Assembly (NCBI GenBank): GCA_022695795.1
Contig: MU404062.1
Span: forward strand, 434,001-498,000
Direction of reading: 5' to 3'
Origin: Biscogniauxia marginata
Lineage: Eukaryota; Ascomycota; Sordariomycetes; Xylariales; Xylariaceae
Length of the DNA: 64,000 bases
Position 1 is the first letter of the stretch. Each line of letters starts with the position of its first letter. Both the position numbers and the translations under genes were made by a program. Positions 34,901-44,116 of the stretch are shown here, piece after piece. Below the pieces are notes generated by a model. The model made no database searches. It saw nothing but the letters and a program-made list of their open reading frames with translations, and was not told the origin of the DNA.

Positions 34901-35263
34901 ATATGTCTAGGTTAGGACTATGGGGTTGGAGACTTATGTGTTGTTATAGTAGCCCGAAAGAAGGAAGAACAGACTGGATATTATTAAAACGCAAAAAAGA
35001 AAAAAGAAAAGATCTATCGAATTGGTATCATGAATGAGCTCAAGAAACACGTTATAAGACTCTTGCCTCCATCCATCCGTATCCAGATCCATGCGTGCAG
35101 AACCGCGGATATGAATCGTAGCTTTTGTTTGGTATCATACTTTAGTAAGAAAAGGGTTGGGGGGGAAAAACAGGGGGAAAGGGGATGGGTATCGATAGTA
35201 AATCCTAAATTCCTTAGAATCCCTTCTTTTAGCTTGCTCGTGACGGAATGCCGTTCAATCCAT

Positions 35264-36162
35264 CTATTTGCGGCCGCGCAGGTGCCACTCGAAGATCTTC
35301 CTGAAGACCTCCTTGCCGGTGCCCTCGATGGTCTCGCCGTGGCAGGGGATCAGGGTGTTCCAGTCCCACGAGTCGATGCGCTTAGCGCTCTCGTTGAAGC
35401 CGGCACGGTTCTTAGTGCCGTTGCTGATCGCATACCACAAGAGGCGCTTGTGCGCCTTGGCCTCGCCGGCCGTGCTGTTGAGGGTCTGGAACAGCTTGTT
35501 GATCAGGCTGGCACCCTTCTTCTCCGACTCGGGCACCTTGGAGTACTGCTCGATGGCGGGCAGGTTGAACATCAGGTCGGCCTCGATGAGGACCTTGTCG
35601 GGCTTGTAGAACAGGACGATCTCCTTATTAGGATGGTCATTGACAAACTCGACCTCGAAGTCGGCGGCGAACTCGTCGCTGATGGCATTGGAGTGAGCGT
35701 TGGTCTCGTCGTAGACAAAGGCGAACTGCTCCTTGCCGACCTTCGGGTCGGTGCTTGTAGCGCGCTTCTCGGGCAGGCCCTTGGGCCCGATGAGCTTGGC
35801 GTTGGGATACTCCTTCTTCCACTCGGACAGGAAGATGTGGTGCTCGATGTCGCCGGCGATGAGGTAGCCGACATTTCCACCGAGCTCGGCCACCTTGGCC
35901 TTGGCTTCCGGGGTCAGGGCCACCGGCGAGAAGACAGCCAGGGAACCGGATGTCAGGCGTACTAAGCGATGGTATGTTAGTATTTAGTGCGCCACCTGAG
36001 GTATAGCTAACAGGAAGTTCTCGGCTTACTTATGGTGGCACGACCACCGATGCGGACTTTCTCGAAACGGAGGAAAGGTACAGAGATGGTCACAACATTG
36101 GGGGTGATGTTACGGATGACGGCAACAGCCGAGGGGTCCTTGGGGATGAGCTTGTCCGACAT
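35264..36162 (-). CDS. DUF4336-like, metallo-beta-lactamase-fold protein of unknown function
   Basis: Two exons (36030-36162, 35264-35961) give 276 residues. The 68-nt intron (GTAAGC donor, CTTAG acceptor) joins GGRATI to IRLTSG. The N-terminal half has the beta-rich pattern RNITPNVVTISVPFLRF ... SGSLAVFSPVALTPE. The signature GDIEHHIFLSEWKKEYPNAK follows (about residues 96-115), where the paired His would sit in the metal-site region of the beta-lactamase-like fold. Later come PNKEIVLFYKPDKVLIEADLMFN and LIPCHGETIEGTGKEVF, the latter a second His-containing turn (CHGE) consistent with that fold. Family identity is from recollection of similar fungal proteins, and the substrate is unknown. 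A strong TATA-like element lies about 115 bp upstream. Confidence 0.82.
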
Positions 36163-37452
36163 GGTCAAGGTGCGGGTTTGCGGATTCGGAGCAAGTGTAA
36201 GTGGGAATGGGAGTGGGCGATACGAGGTAGTTTTCAAAGGCGCACTTCTGCTGGGCTGCGAGAGGCGAGAGCGGTTGATTATATATACTCGACTCGATAG
36301 TGGCCGACGACAGGGCTGGGAGGATCCACGTGCTAGAGGCGAGAGTTTGCTGGTGGTGACGGAATTGAAGTTGGAGCACGAAGCCAATGACGAGGGCCGA
36401 TTTTTATTCATTATTCTCGGGTAGCTAAAAGCTAGGGGACTCGTATGTCTAGCGCATTAAAGCTCCTGTGGGGCCTAGGTTAGGAATTTGTCAAAATTTG
36501 GAATAATCCCCCCATGCGGCGGCTGATGGCTGATGAAAGGGACTTTGCAGTGCAGGGTCGCTGCGTGGCCGCTCGCATACGGCCACATTAGCCCTGCAGG
36601 TGTTACTAATGCGCCATGCCATGTACGGATTATCTATGCTGCATTTGTACCTTAGCCCACCTAGGTACCTGAGGTACCCACCCAACTAGCCGTTAGGTGC
36701 ATGACATCATGCAATATGTCGACTACAAAGGGGAAACCTTCAACGGCACGAGCGCTAAGTGCCCACCGCGAAGTCTCCACAAAATCTAGCCTAGGTTCGG
36801 TACGTACTAATCTTACCTAAGGTACTTTGCCTGCTTCGGCTTGTACCTGTGGACCGCATCCTAAGAGCCGAGGGATTTGGAATACGGGAGATTTCAACGT
36901 CGTCTTTGCACAACACTCTTTATTTCTATGTTTTGTCATCGTCTCATGTCGCCATTTTAATCCACCCTGGCACACGCCCTATCAGACCCCGATGCCACGG
37001 TTTGCGCCTCGGATGTCAAATACATTAGACTTGAATCAGTTTTGGAAATAGAAACCCCTTAGACGAAAGGGTGCCAGTTTATTATGCCTGTCGAATCGCG
37101 AAACAACTATGAAATCCAAATACAGAATACACACATGAGAACGAGTCCCTCGCCCAACTCAATCAAGCATAGCGCCCGACAGCTCCTCTGACAATAATGA
37201 AATCCCGTCAATCATACACTATTTATCATGGGCCTCGCCCAATCAGCGACCCCCCGTTTCCTCCCGTTCCCCATGATTTGACATCCCAAAGGGGCACAGA
37301 CGATGGATCTGAAAAGCGCCGCCTGCCCGCAGATCTACCGAAAAGCTTCGACTTTGATCCAAAGATGACTAATAATAAGAAAAGAAGCCAACCCGCGACG
37401 ACTTATGTACCTTAGGTAGATAACATGTAGGTAGGTAGGTAACTCGGTACAA
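36163..37452. other. intergenic region
   Basis: Upstream region of the DUF4336-like gene and 3' region of the coiled-coil gene. CCTAGGTACC-type words occur at 36658-36690 and at 37410-37442. No supportable gene. Confidence 0.6.
36279..36287 (-). promoter_or_regulatory. TATA-like element of the DUF4336-like gene
   Basis: The minus strand reads TATATATAA in a GC-balanced neighbourhood, 117 bp before the start codon at 36162. It would place transcription start about 85 bp before the ATG. Most genes in this window lack such an element, which hints at regulated expression. Confidence 0.4.
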
Positions 37453-40400
37453 CTAGCGGAATATCCACATGCCCGAGGCGGCGACGCTGAGGACGTACCA
37501 GAAGAACTCCCACTGCGGCGTCCTCAGGCAGATGCCGGGCCGCGTCTCCGTGGCCACGTACAGCGCCCGCGAGGTCGCGTTGGCGTTCTTCCACAGCGAG
37601 TACTGGTAGCCCTCGGCCACGGTGACGATGAGCATGGCGATGAACACGCACCCGTTGAAGATCACCCCCGCCCAGTACGTGTTGGAGAGCCAGTCCGCCC
37701 CGTGGTACACGCGCCGGAGCACGCCGCGCCGGGGACCTCCTGGGCCTCCCCCTCCACCACCACCTCCTCCTCCTCCCGGAGCTGGGTCCCCTCGAGGCCC
37801 CCCTCCACCTCCACCTCCACCTCCACCTCCGCCGCCATTACCATCACCGTCACCATCACCGTCACCTCCACCAGGACCGTTGTTATTGCCGTTGCCATTG
37901 TTGGTATCATTTCCCTCCTGACCAGTGCCCTCCTCCTGATCAGCGCCCTCATCCTGCGCGGCCTCAGCCTGGCTTTCGTTTTCGGCCTGCCTCTCGGCTA
38001 TTAGGACCTGCTCGCGCAGGTCCCGCAGGAACGTGATCTCGACCGTGATGGCGGCGATGAGCTCGTTGAGCTTGCTGATCTCACCCTGGGCGATCCTGAG
38101 CCGCCGCCTGAGTGCTACCGCTTCGGCCGCGTCGGTGTTGTTCTCGAGGCGCGCCTGCAGCTTCTCCCTCTCGCGCTCGTAGTCCTCCCGCATTTTGGCG
38201 TGGATCCGGCGCTGGCGCTCGAGCTCCTCCTCGTTCGCCTTGGTCCGCTCCGCGAGCCGCCGCGCGAGCGCCACGCGGTCCGCTTGCGCCTTCTTGAGCT
38301 GCCCTCGCGCTTTGGTGAGCCGGTTGTTGAGCGCTTGGATTGCCCTATGGAGGCGCTCCCGTTCCTGCTGGTGCGCCTTTTGGGCCTGCTTCAGTTGCTC
38401 CTCGAGCTCGCTGATCCTCTGCGCATTCTCGCCCTCGCCCTCCTTCGGGCCCTGCTGTTTCAGCTGATCGAGTTCCGCCTCGAGCTCTCCGACCCTGTTG
38501 TTGGCTTCGGCCACTGCGTTGTTCAGGCCGTCTACGGTGTCTTGGCTAGTGCCTTGCAGCTCGTTCAGTTCCTTGCGAAGAGCTGCAATGGTCTGGCTGT
38601 ATTGACTTTTCTCGTCGCCGTCTGAGGCAACCTGCTGTTCGAGTTCTGCAACCTTTTCGTTTATCTGATCCCGCTCACGTTCCAGAGCATCGGCCTTCGA
38701 CTTGGTCTCGTTGAGTTTATCTTCGAGTTCTGCGATGGTCTCGTTCAGCTGTTCGCGATCGCTCTCCAGATTGTCGGATCTCTCATTGGCCTCTTCCAGT
38801 TCGGCTTCGAGTGCTGCAATACGTTGCTTCTGCTCGTCGGGCTTGGGGCTGCTTGGATCTGCCTGGCTCCCTTCTTTTTGTTTGCTCTTGAGCGCGTTAA
38901 GCTCCTGGGCGAGTTTGAGCTCCGCCTTAGCGCTCTTGTTCTTCTCTCTCTCGAGCTTGTTGTATTTTTCCTTGAGCGCTTTCAAGTCGTTGTTCTTCTC
39001 CTTTTCAAGTTTGTTGTAATTACCCTGAAGGGTGTCCAGCTTGTCTTTGCTCCCTTTCTCGAGGTTATTGTATTTATTCTGGAGAATTTTTAATTCGTTG
39101 TTCTTCTCCCTCTGGAGCTTGTCATAGCTATCCTGAAGGGTGTCCAATTCGGTTTTCTTTTCTTTCTCGAGGTTGTTGTATTTATTCTGGAGGGTTTTTA
39201 ATTCGCTGTTCTTTTGCTTCTCGAGGTCGTTGTGTTTGTCCTTAAGAGTTTTCAACTCGTTGTTTTTCTCCTTCTCGAGCTTGTTATACTTGTCCTGAAG
39301 GGTGTTCAACTCGTTCTCCTTTTCCTTCCCGAGCTTATTATTTTCACTCTGGAGGGCTTTCAATTGGTTATCCATCTCGTTCGCCTTAGACTTCGCCTGC
39401 GCGAGTTGATTCTGGAGATCTTCGATCTGCTTTTTGCTCTTGGCTAGGTCATCCTGGTCCTTCTTAAGGGATTCCTGAAGGTCGTTGAGCTGCTTTTGAC
39501 GCTCCTTGACCGTGTCAGTTGCCCCCACAATTTCCTCTCGAAGCTTCTTCTCTAGGCCTTTGAACTGAGACCTATGCTCATTACACTCATTGTACTTGGC
39601 TTCTAGGTCATTATTGGCTTTTTGTAGTTCACTCAGATCCTTCTGGATACCCTGGTTAGCCTTGTTGAGCTCTGCAATCTCCTTGGCCTTCTCTTCCGCG
39701 TCTTTGAGAGCCTTCGTTACTTGTTCCTTAGATTTATTCTCCGCCCCCGACGTGTCTTGCAGCTGCGCTTTGGTATCACCCAGCTCGGTCTGCAAGCTCT
39801 CCACTTGCGTTTGGAGGTTGGCGTTTGCCGCTTCAGTGTCGCTGAGTTTGCTGTTAGCCGCTTCTAAATCCTCCTGGGCTTTCTTGGTAAGGTTATCTTG
39901 ATCCTCCAGCTGCAGCCGAAGGTCATCAAGCTCTTCTTGTAGCTGTGCTATATCCATTTGCTCCTTCAAGGTATGTTGAGACTGTGCGGGCGTTGGGATA
40001 TTTTCCTGTAGTTCGTTTACTTTAGTTTTAAGTATTTGATTCCGGCTCTCCAGGTTTTTGTTCTGGCTCTGTAGGTCCTGAATTTGTTTCTGGGATTTGT
40101 CCAGTTGCGACTGTAGACCCTCTGAGGACAACTTCGCTATTTCTATCTTGGCCTGCTCCAATTCTGCTTCCAACTGTTCGGCTTTCTCTTGTGTCTTTTT
40201 CATAGTAGATTCGTTCCCATCTATGATATCTAGCGCTTTGTCATAATCTTCTTTGTATTGATTCATCTTCTCAAAGGCCTTATCTCCTTTGTCCCTTTCT
40301 TTTTCGAGTTCTTTTTGGACCTTGTCTCTTTCTTCCGCAAGCCTATCGCGCTCTTTCCTCATGTAATCGTAGTCCTGGTTATGTATTTCCTGCTGTTCCT

Positions 40401-40905
40401 CTGCTTTCTTCTCTGAGTCCTTGAGTCTCTGCTGAAGAGTTTTGTTTTCCTCCTCGAGCTTTTCCATCCTTTCACCTTCTAATTTTTGGTCATCGTCGAT
40501 ATTTTGCAGCTTCTTCGTGTGTGCTTGTTTCAAAAAATCGATATTTGACGTGTATTCCGTGTTGAGGTTCTCGATCTGGCTCTCGAGCGATTCTTTATCT
40601 TGTTTGGCCTTCGATCTCGCCTCCGTGATCTCCTCATTATAATTGTGCTGAGCTTCATTATATCGTTGTTGTAACCTGCTGTGATCCGCTATTGACTTGG
40701 TCAGTGAATCCAGGAGTTCACTCCTTTCCTGATTTATGCCCTTAATGATGGGGCCAAATGCTTCATTGAAAGCGGTAGCGATCTCGTTTCCCTGATCTTT
40801 CCCCGTGAACTCAATTTTCACCTTGCCATTCTTCTCTAAATTATCGAACAGAGTTTTCAGCCCCCCGAGCAGGGTGTCTGTCAATGTGTCCTGGGCCCCA
40901 GACAT
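37453..40905 (-). CDS. large coiled-coil protein with C-terminal membrane segments
   Basis: This single-exon frame of 1150 residues belongs to no family I recognise. Residues 1-70 form a short folded start (TDTLLGGLKTLFDNLEKNG ... GNEIATAFNEAFGPIIKGI). About 900 residues of nearly continuous coiled coil follow, rich in Glu, Lys, Gln and Leu. Residues 525-650 are seven tandem 18-residue units (LEKEKNNELKTLxxKYNx pattern). A Gly-rich linker at about 1000-1060 (long poly-Gly with DGDGDG) leads to two hydrophobic segments: residues 1077-1099 (YWAGVIFNGCVFIAMLIVTV) and the extreme C terminus (FFWYVLSVAASGMWIF). The architecture suggests a membrane-anchored rod or tether with the rod facing one compartment. 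Comparable designs occur in golgins and organelle tethers, but no GRIP, KASH or similar tag is visible. Composition bias makes function by homology unsafe. Confidence 0.85.
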   Translation of the reverse strand: MSGAQDTLTDTLLGGLKTLFDNLEKNGKVKIEFTGKDQGNEIATAFNEAFGPIIKGINQERSELLDSLTKSIADHSRLQQRYNEAQHNYNEEITEARSKAKQDKESLESQIENLNTEYTSNIDFLKQAHTKKLQNIDDDQKLEGERMEKLEEENKTLQQRLKDSEKKAEEQQEIHNQDYDYMRKERDRLAEERDKVQKELEKERDKGDKAFEKMNQYKEDYDKALDIIDGNESTMKKTQEKAEQLEAELEQAKIEIAKLSSEGLQSQLDKSQKQIQDLQSQNKNLESRNQILKTKVNELQENIPTPAQSQHTLKEQMDIAQLQEELDDLRLQLEDQDNLTKKAQEDLEAANSKLSDTEAANANLQTQVESLQTELGDTKAQLQDTSGAENKSKEQVTKALKDAEEKAKEIAELNKANQGIQKDLSELQKANNDLEAKYNECNEHRSQFKGLEKKLREEIVGATDTVKERQKQLNDLQESLKKDQDDLAKSKKQIEDLQNQLAQAKSKANEMDNQLKALQSENNKLGKEKENELNTLQDKYNKLEKEKNNELKTLKDKHNDLEKQKNSELKTLQNKYNNLEKEKKTELDTLQDSYDKLQREKNNELKILQNKYNNLEKGSKDKLDTLQGNYNKLEKEKNNDLKALKEKYNKLEREKNKSAKAELKLAQELNALKSKQKEGSQADPSSPKPDEQKQRIAALEAELEEANERSDNLESDREQLNETIAELEDKLNETKSKADALERERDQINEKVAELEQQVASDGDEKSQYSQTIAALRKELNELQGTSQDTVDGLNNAVAEANNRVGELEAELDQLKQQGPKEGEGENAQRISELEEQLKQAQKAHQQERERLHRAIQALNNRLTKARGQLKKAQADRVALARRLAERTKANEEELERQRRIHAKMREDYEREREKLQARLENNTDAAEAVALRRRLRIAQGEISKLNELIAAITVEITFLRDLREQVLIAERQAENESQAEAAQDEGADQEEGTGQEGNDTNNGNGNNNGPGGGDGDGDGDGNGGGGGGGGGGGGGPRGDPAPGGGGGGGGGGGPGGPRRGVLRRVYHGADWLSNTYWAGVIFNGCVFIAMLIVTVAEGYQYSLWKNANATSRALYVATETRPGICLRTPQWEFFWYVLSVAASGMWIFR
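38956..39333 (-). repeat. seven tandem 54-bp coding repeats (18-residue units)
   Basis: Within the coiled-coil gene, seven consecutive units of exactly 18 codons start with Leu-Glu/Gly-Lys and carry a conserved core ELKTLQxKYNx. Units differ at several codons, so the array is old enough to have diverged, or is held by selection. An eighth degenerate unit (LEREKNKSAKAEL) follows. Confidence 0.9.
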
Positions 40906-42169
40906 GGTGACCCGTTTGTGACGTACGCGTTCCTATTCAAATGGTATAGGATTATATTGCAACAAAAAAAATTCAATTCTCGACAGGAGAGCTCACATAC
41001 CCCCCGAGCCTGGGGAGAGCTTTTGTTCGATTATGACACAAAGGGGTCCAAAGTGCAAGCTCCGCGTTCGGATGCTATCCGGTGTCCTCCTTTGTCCATG
41101 TCCGCTAAAAAAACGCCCGAATCCTACACTCTTCTTTCAGCCTTCCAGGAACAATTTTTGCGCCAGCTTCTTCTCGGAGAGGAAGAGCTGATATACTGAT
41201 TTCGGTGCGCGTTGGACGAAAACGGAGTTTCGTCTGATTGATACTCGTCGGAGAAGACGGAGCCATGGCCTGTCTATCTGACGAGAAAACAAAGAAGAGC
41301 TATACTAGTGCATTGAATTTTTTTTAATTGAGCTTGTTCTGAGCATTGTGTTTGACAACTTGGACAAAGTGACAAATAATTTAGATATATAGGTACTCGA
41401 CGAGTAATGCCATAGGAAATTGTCAACGCATATGCTAACATACCACAAAAAGATAACCCTTCAGGCTTTAAAATCATAACAAGTCAATGATAAGCATTGT
41501 GAGATTTCTGATAGACAGTTCAATATATTTTGTGGCTGTCATTTGAAGCTCGAGGGTGGGCTTCCTCGAACGTATGGCTTCAGAGCTCCTCCAAAGGCGT
41601 GGTATTTTATTACTATCTACACCTAACAGCGCGTCCCCGGAGCTAATTTAGTCGTCCCGAGCAGAATCTTCTTCAGTACATCTTCAATTCTACTCTGGTA
41701 TTTTGCATATATGGTTTTAGCAAGTTACAGATTACCCCTGGCGCGCGAGGATGCTGCCCCTCTAGACTCGGGAATTTCGGTCTCCCTGAAATCGCGGTCG
41801 TAGGGCTTGCGCATGCCTCTTATTCCCTTTTAGCACCCTTCTTTGTTTCACAAAGAGGCTGTGTGCGGACGATTTTAGGCCAGTAGTCCGTCCTCTTGTC
41901 TGATAAGTATCGAAAAGCCGCTCAACTCCATTTAGTGCCCGGAATAGGGAATTTGAACAGGTTGGCAAATGTATGGTTTTGCAGATCATCATTGGAGCCT
42001 TGCTGATGCAGGCCTGGAGCTCTCAATTCGGGTATTTAGGCGTAACTATTATACAATTGAACCGTCTAGAAGTTCAAGCAAGCTCTAGTGTATGATCTGC
42101 TAATCTGAGAGCAATCCAGGAGCGTGCGTCGATGAGATCCAACACCAGGGAGGTTAGTGATCATTCAGG
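40906..42169. other. intergenic region
   Basis: Upstream side of the coiled-coil gene and 3' side of NSE4. The minus-strand frames at 41274-41477 and 41762-41992 have no motif. No gene is supported. Confidence 0.6.
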
Positions 42170-43569
42170 CTAGCTATACCAGCCTCGTGCTCCTGGTCCC
42201 TGATGACTTTGTTCTTTGCGATGTGGAATGATGGATTCGGTGATATTGAACACCTCTATAATATTCTTCCACGTCTGCATATCGATAGACAGCACAGCCT
42301 GCTGCTTCTGGGCGCTGTTTCTTGCGTTATGGGACTCCTCTTGCCGGGCTACGGGTACTAGATATCGGTTAGGATAAAAAACGAGACTTTAATGGCTGGA
42401 GTTGGCTTACATAGTGTGGGCATTTCGTTGGCGTCGAACTCAATTTCAACACGCCCGTCTCGAATTAGGAAGCTGACATAGAACATATTCTCTACCGTCT
42501 GACCGAACGATTTTGGGTTGACGACAAATTTCAACAGATCTATGCCGCCATTTTCACTCAGGCCGTATGCTTCCATCAACCTCCGCGCTTCCTCGTCGTT
42601 AGCCCCTTCATTGTTGATCGCATCCTCCACCTTGTCTTGAGCTTCCTCTTGAACCTGTTCCAGCCGTTGAAGGATCTTTGAGCAGATAGCCGTCAAGTCG
42701 TTCTTCTCATTCCTCTGAACATCTTCCGCATTCAAGACTTCTGGTCTCGTTTCTCGTAGGTTTCCTGGCCGGAAAGGGGCACTGCGCTTGATAACTTTTC
42801 GAACCTTCTTTTCGACAGAAAGGGGCCCGAGGAGGAAGCCGGGCACCGCTGGCCGCTTGATGTATGGAATACAAGCAAACCGACCAAGGTGTTCCCAGTT
42901 GAACATATCACCCTCGTCGCCGATCTGGGATTCGTCATCATCGTCTCCATCCTGCCCTGAGGCCCCTCTGCCGGGCCTCCTCCGCTGCTGCTGGGTAGCG
43001 GTGAGCTCTAGTGCGTCATCCTCGGCAATACCTGCCCCAAGTCTCATGTAAGTAATGCATTTTGACACAAACTCGTCGACGTCGACTCCTTGGGCGATGT
43101 TGCCGGTAGTTAGGCGGACGGTCTTCCGGTATGAAGCATCAGCCGTGTTAACTAGCAGCCTCGAATCGATGGTGGCCTCGGTGGTTTGCTTCACATGATG
43201 CGACCACTCGTTTGCGCCCCGCACGATCTCGTGCAAGCCAGTCGAGTCGGGTTGGAGATACTCGTCGGCATTCTCCGTGAGATCGCGCATGAGGCCGCGT
43301 ATACCGCGTTGGACCCTGCGCTTCTCCTCTATGGATTGGTCTGGATCGTACTGGTCTGATTCGTCTTCATCTTGTACAACGACGGGCCCCTGCGTGCGAC
43401 GCCGTGAGCTAGACGGGCCTGTACCGTTGGTCGTGGCTCGCTTCCTCTTCGATGCGCTCTCAGGACCTTTGCCTTTATCTCTCATGACCAGGTTGCTGTG
43501 TTCAAGACTCTCCGTGTTCTGGGAGGAGTCGGGCTCTCCCGGGTCCGAAGACGCAGATGGGGAAGACAT
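42170..43569 (-). CDS. NSE4: SMC5-SMC6 complex kleisin subunit NSE4
   Basis: Nse4 is the kleisin bridging the heads of Smc5 and Smc6 in the nuclear complex for homologous repair and replication-fork stability. Two exons (42411-43569, 42170-42357) give 448 residues. The 53-nt intron (GTAAGC donor, CTAAC branch) joins EMPTL to LPVARQEE. Residues 1-70 are disordered with basic nuclear-localisation-like stretches. The N-terminal kleisin helix region follows (RRVQRGIRGLMRDLTENADE). Middle segments include MFNWEHLGRFACIPYIKRPA and FLLGPLSVEKKVRK. The C-terminal winged-helix domain carries LLKFVVNPKSFGQTVENMFY and ends NIIEVFNITESIIPHR, both strongly diagnostic. It diverges from VPS34 across a 547-bp region. 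Confidence 0.93.
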
Positions 43570-44116
43570 GGTGGACTAGACGCTGCACGCGGTCCCACGG
43601 GGAAGACACTAGTTTAGACAAAACTTGACAGTGTATCCAGATAATTATCAGCGAGGGTTCATATGGTTTCTTCCTCTCGGTCTTAGTCAGGATTGAGTGA
43701 TCGGCGACGTGTGCATTCCGGTTCACGGTGGGATGTGGATTTCAGAGCAGCGAAGAGTGAGGCGCGTCTAGGGTGAAGACCGACGCGACGGGGCGTTTAA
43801 TTGATCGATTGCCCCGTTATCTGTGGCTTGCTTATCGTGGCTCATGACCAACCCGACGCCCGTACTTGGCCCACATTTGGGGATGGATCCGGCAGTAGAT
43901 GGTCCCGCTTGCTCCGAACATGCTAACAGGTATCTCCTGATAAGATAAGGGAAAGTGGCCCAAGCTCAAAATGACATCCCGCATGCGCGCAAGCTTCCAC
44001 CACCTGCGCGTGATGGCCTTCGGGATGACTGCTTCTCTTCTACTTCGCCGCAGCCGGCTTACCTAGGATCTCCTGGTAGCAAACTTTCAAAACTGTCATG
44101 GACCTGAAACATCACG
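43570..44116. promoter_or_regulatory. divergent promoter region, NSE4 / VPS34
   Basis: The 547 bp between diverging start codons contain an overlapping double GATA site, TGATAAGATAAG, at 43938-43949, with an opposite-strand TATC just before it. In filamentous fungi such pairs are typical high-affinity GATA-factor sites. Relevance to starvation-responsive VPS34 expression is inferred. Confidence 0.4.

Larger units (their letters stand above)
27031..35263. other. 8.2-kb stretch without a supportable gene
   Basis: Both flanking genes end here (ROM2 from the left, the DUF4336-like gene from the right), so neither promoter explains the length. GC is moderate, not as low as the A/T block at the left edge. 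Open frames of 117 codons (30786) and 133 codons (34192) are within chance expectation and have no motif. A minus-strand frame (32376-32588) and two short plus-strand frames (about 31490-31660 and 31819-31974) are the only mildly protein-like stretches. Simple repeats occur at 27532-27569 (GA), 28305-28337 (ACAT) and 33988-34004 (TA). Confidence 0.5.

Noticed and set aside
35030..35965. 311-codon plus-strand frame
   Set aside because: It is the antisense shadow of the spliced DUF4336-like gene, whose frame carries the conserved motifs and splice signals.
37622..38625. Plus-strand Pro-rich and Leu-rich frames
   Set aside because: They are antisense readings of Gly codons and coiled-coil Lys/Glu codons in the large minus-strand gene.
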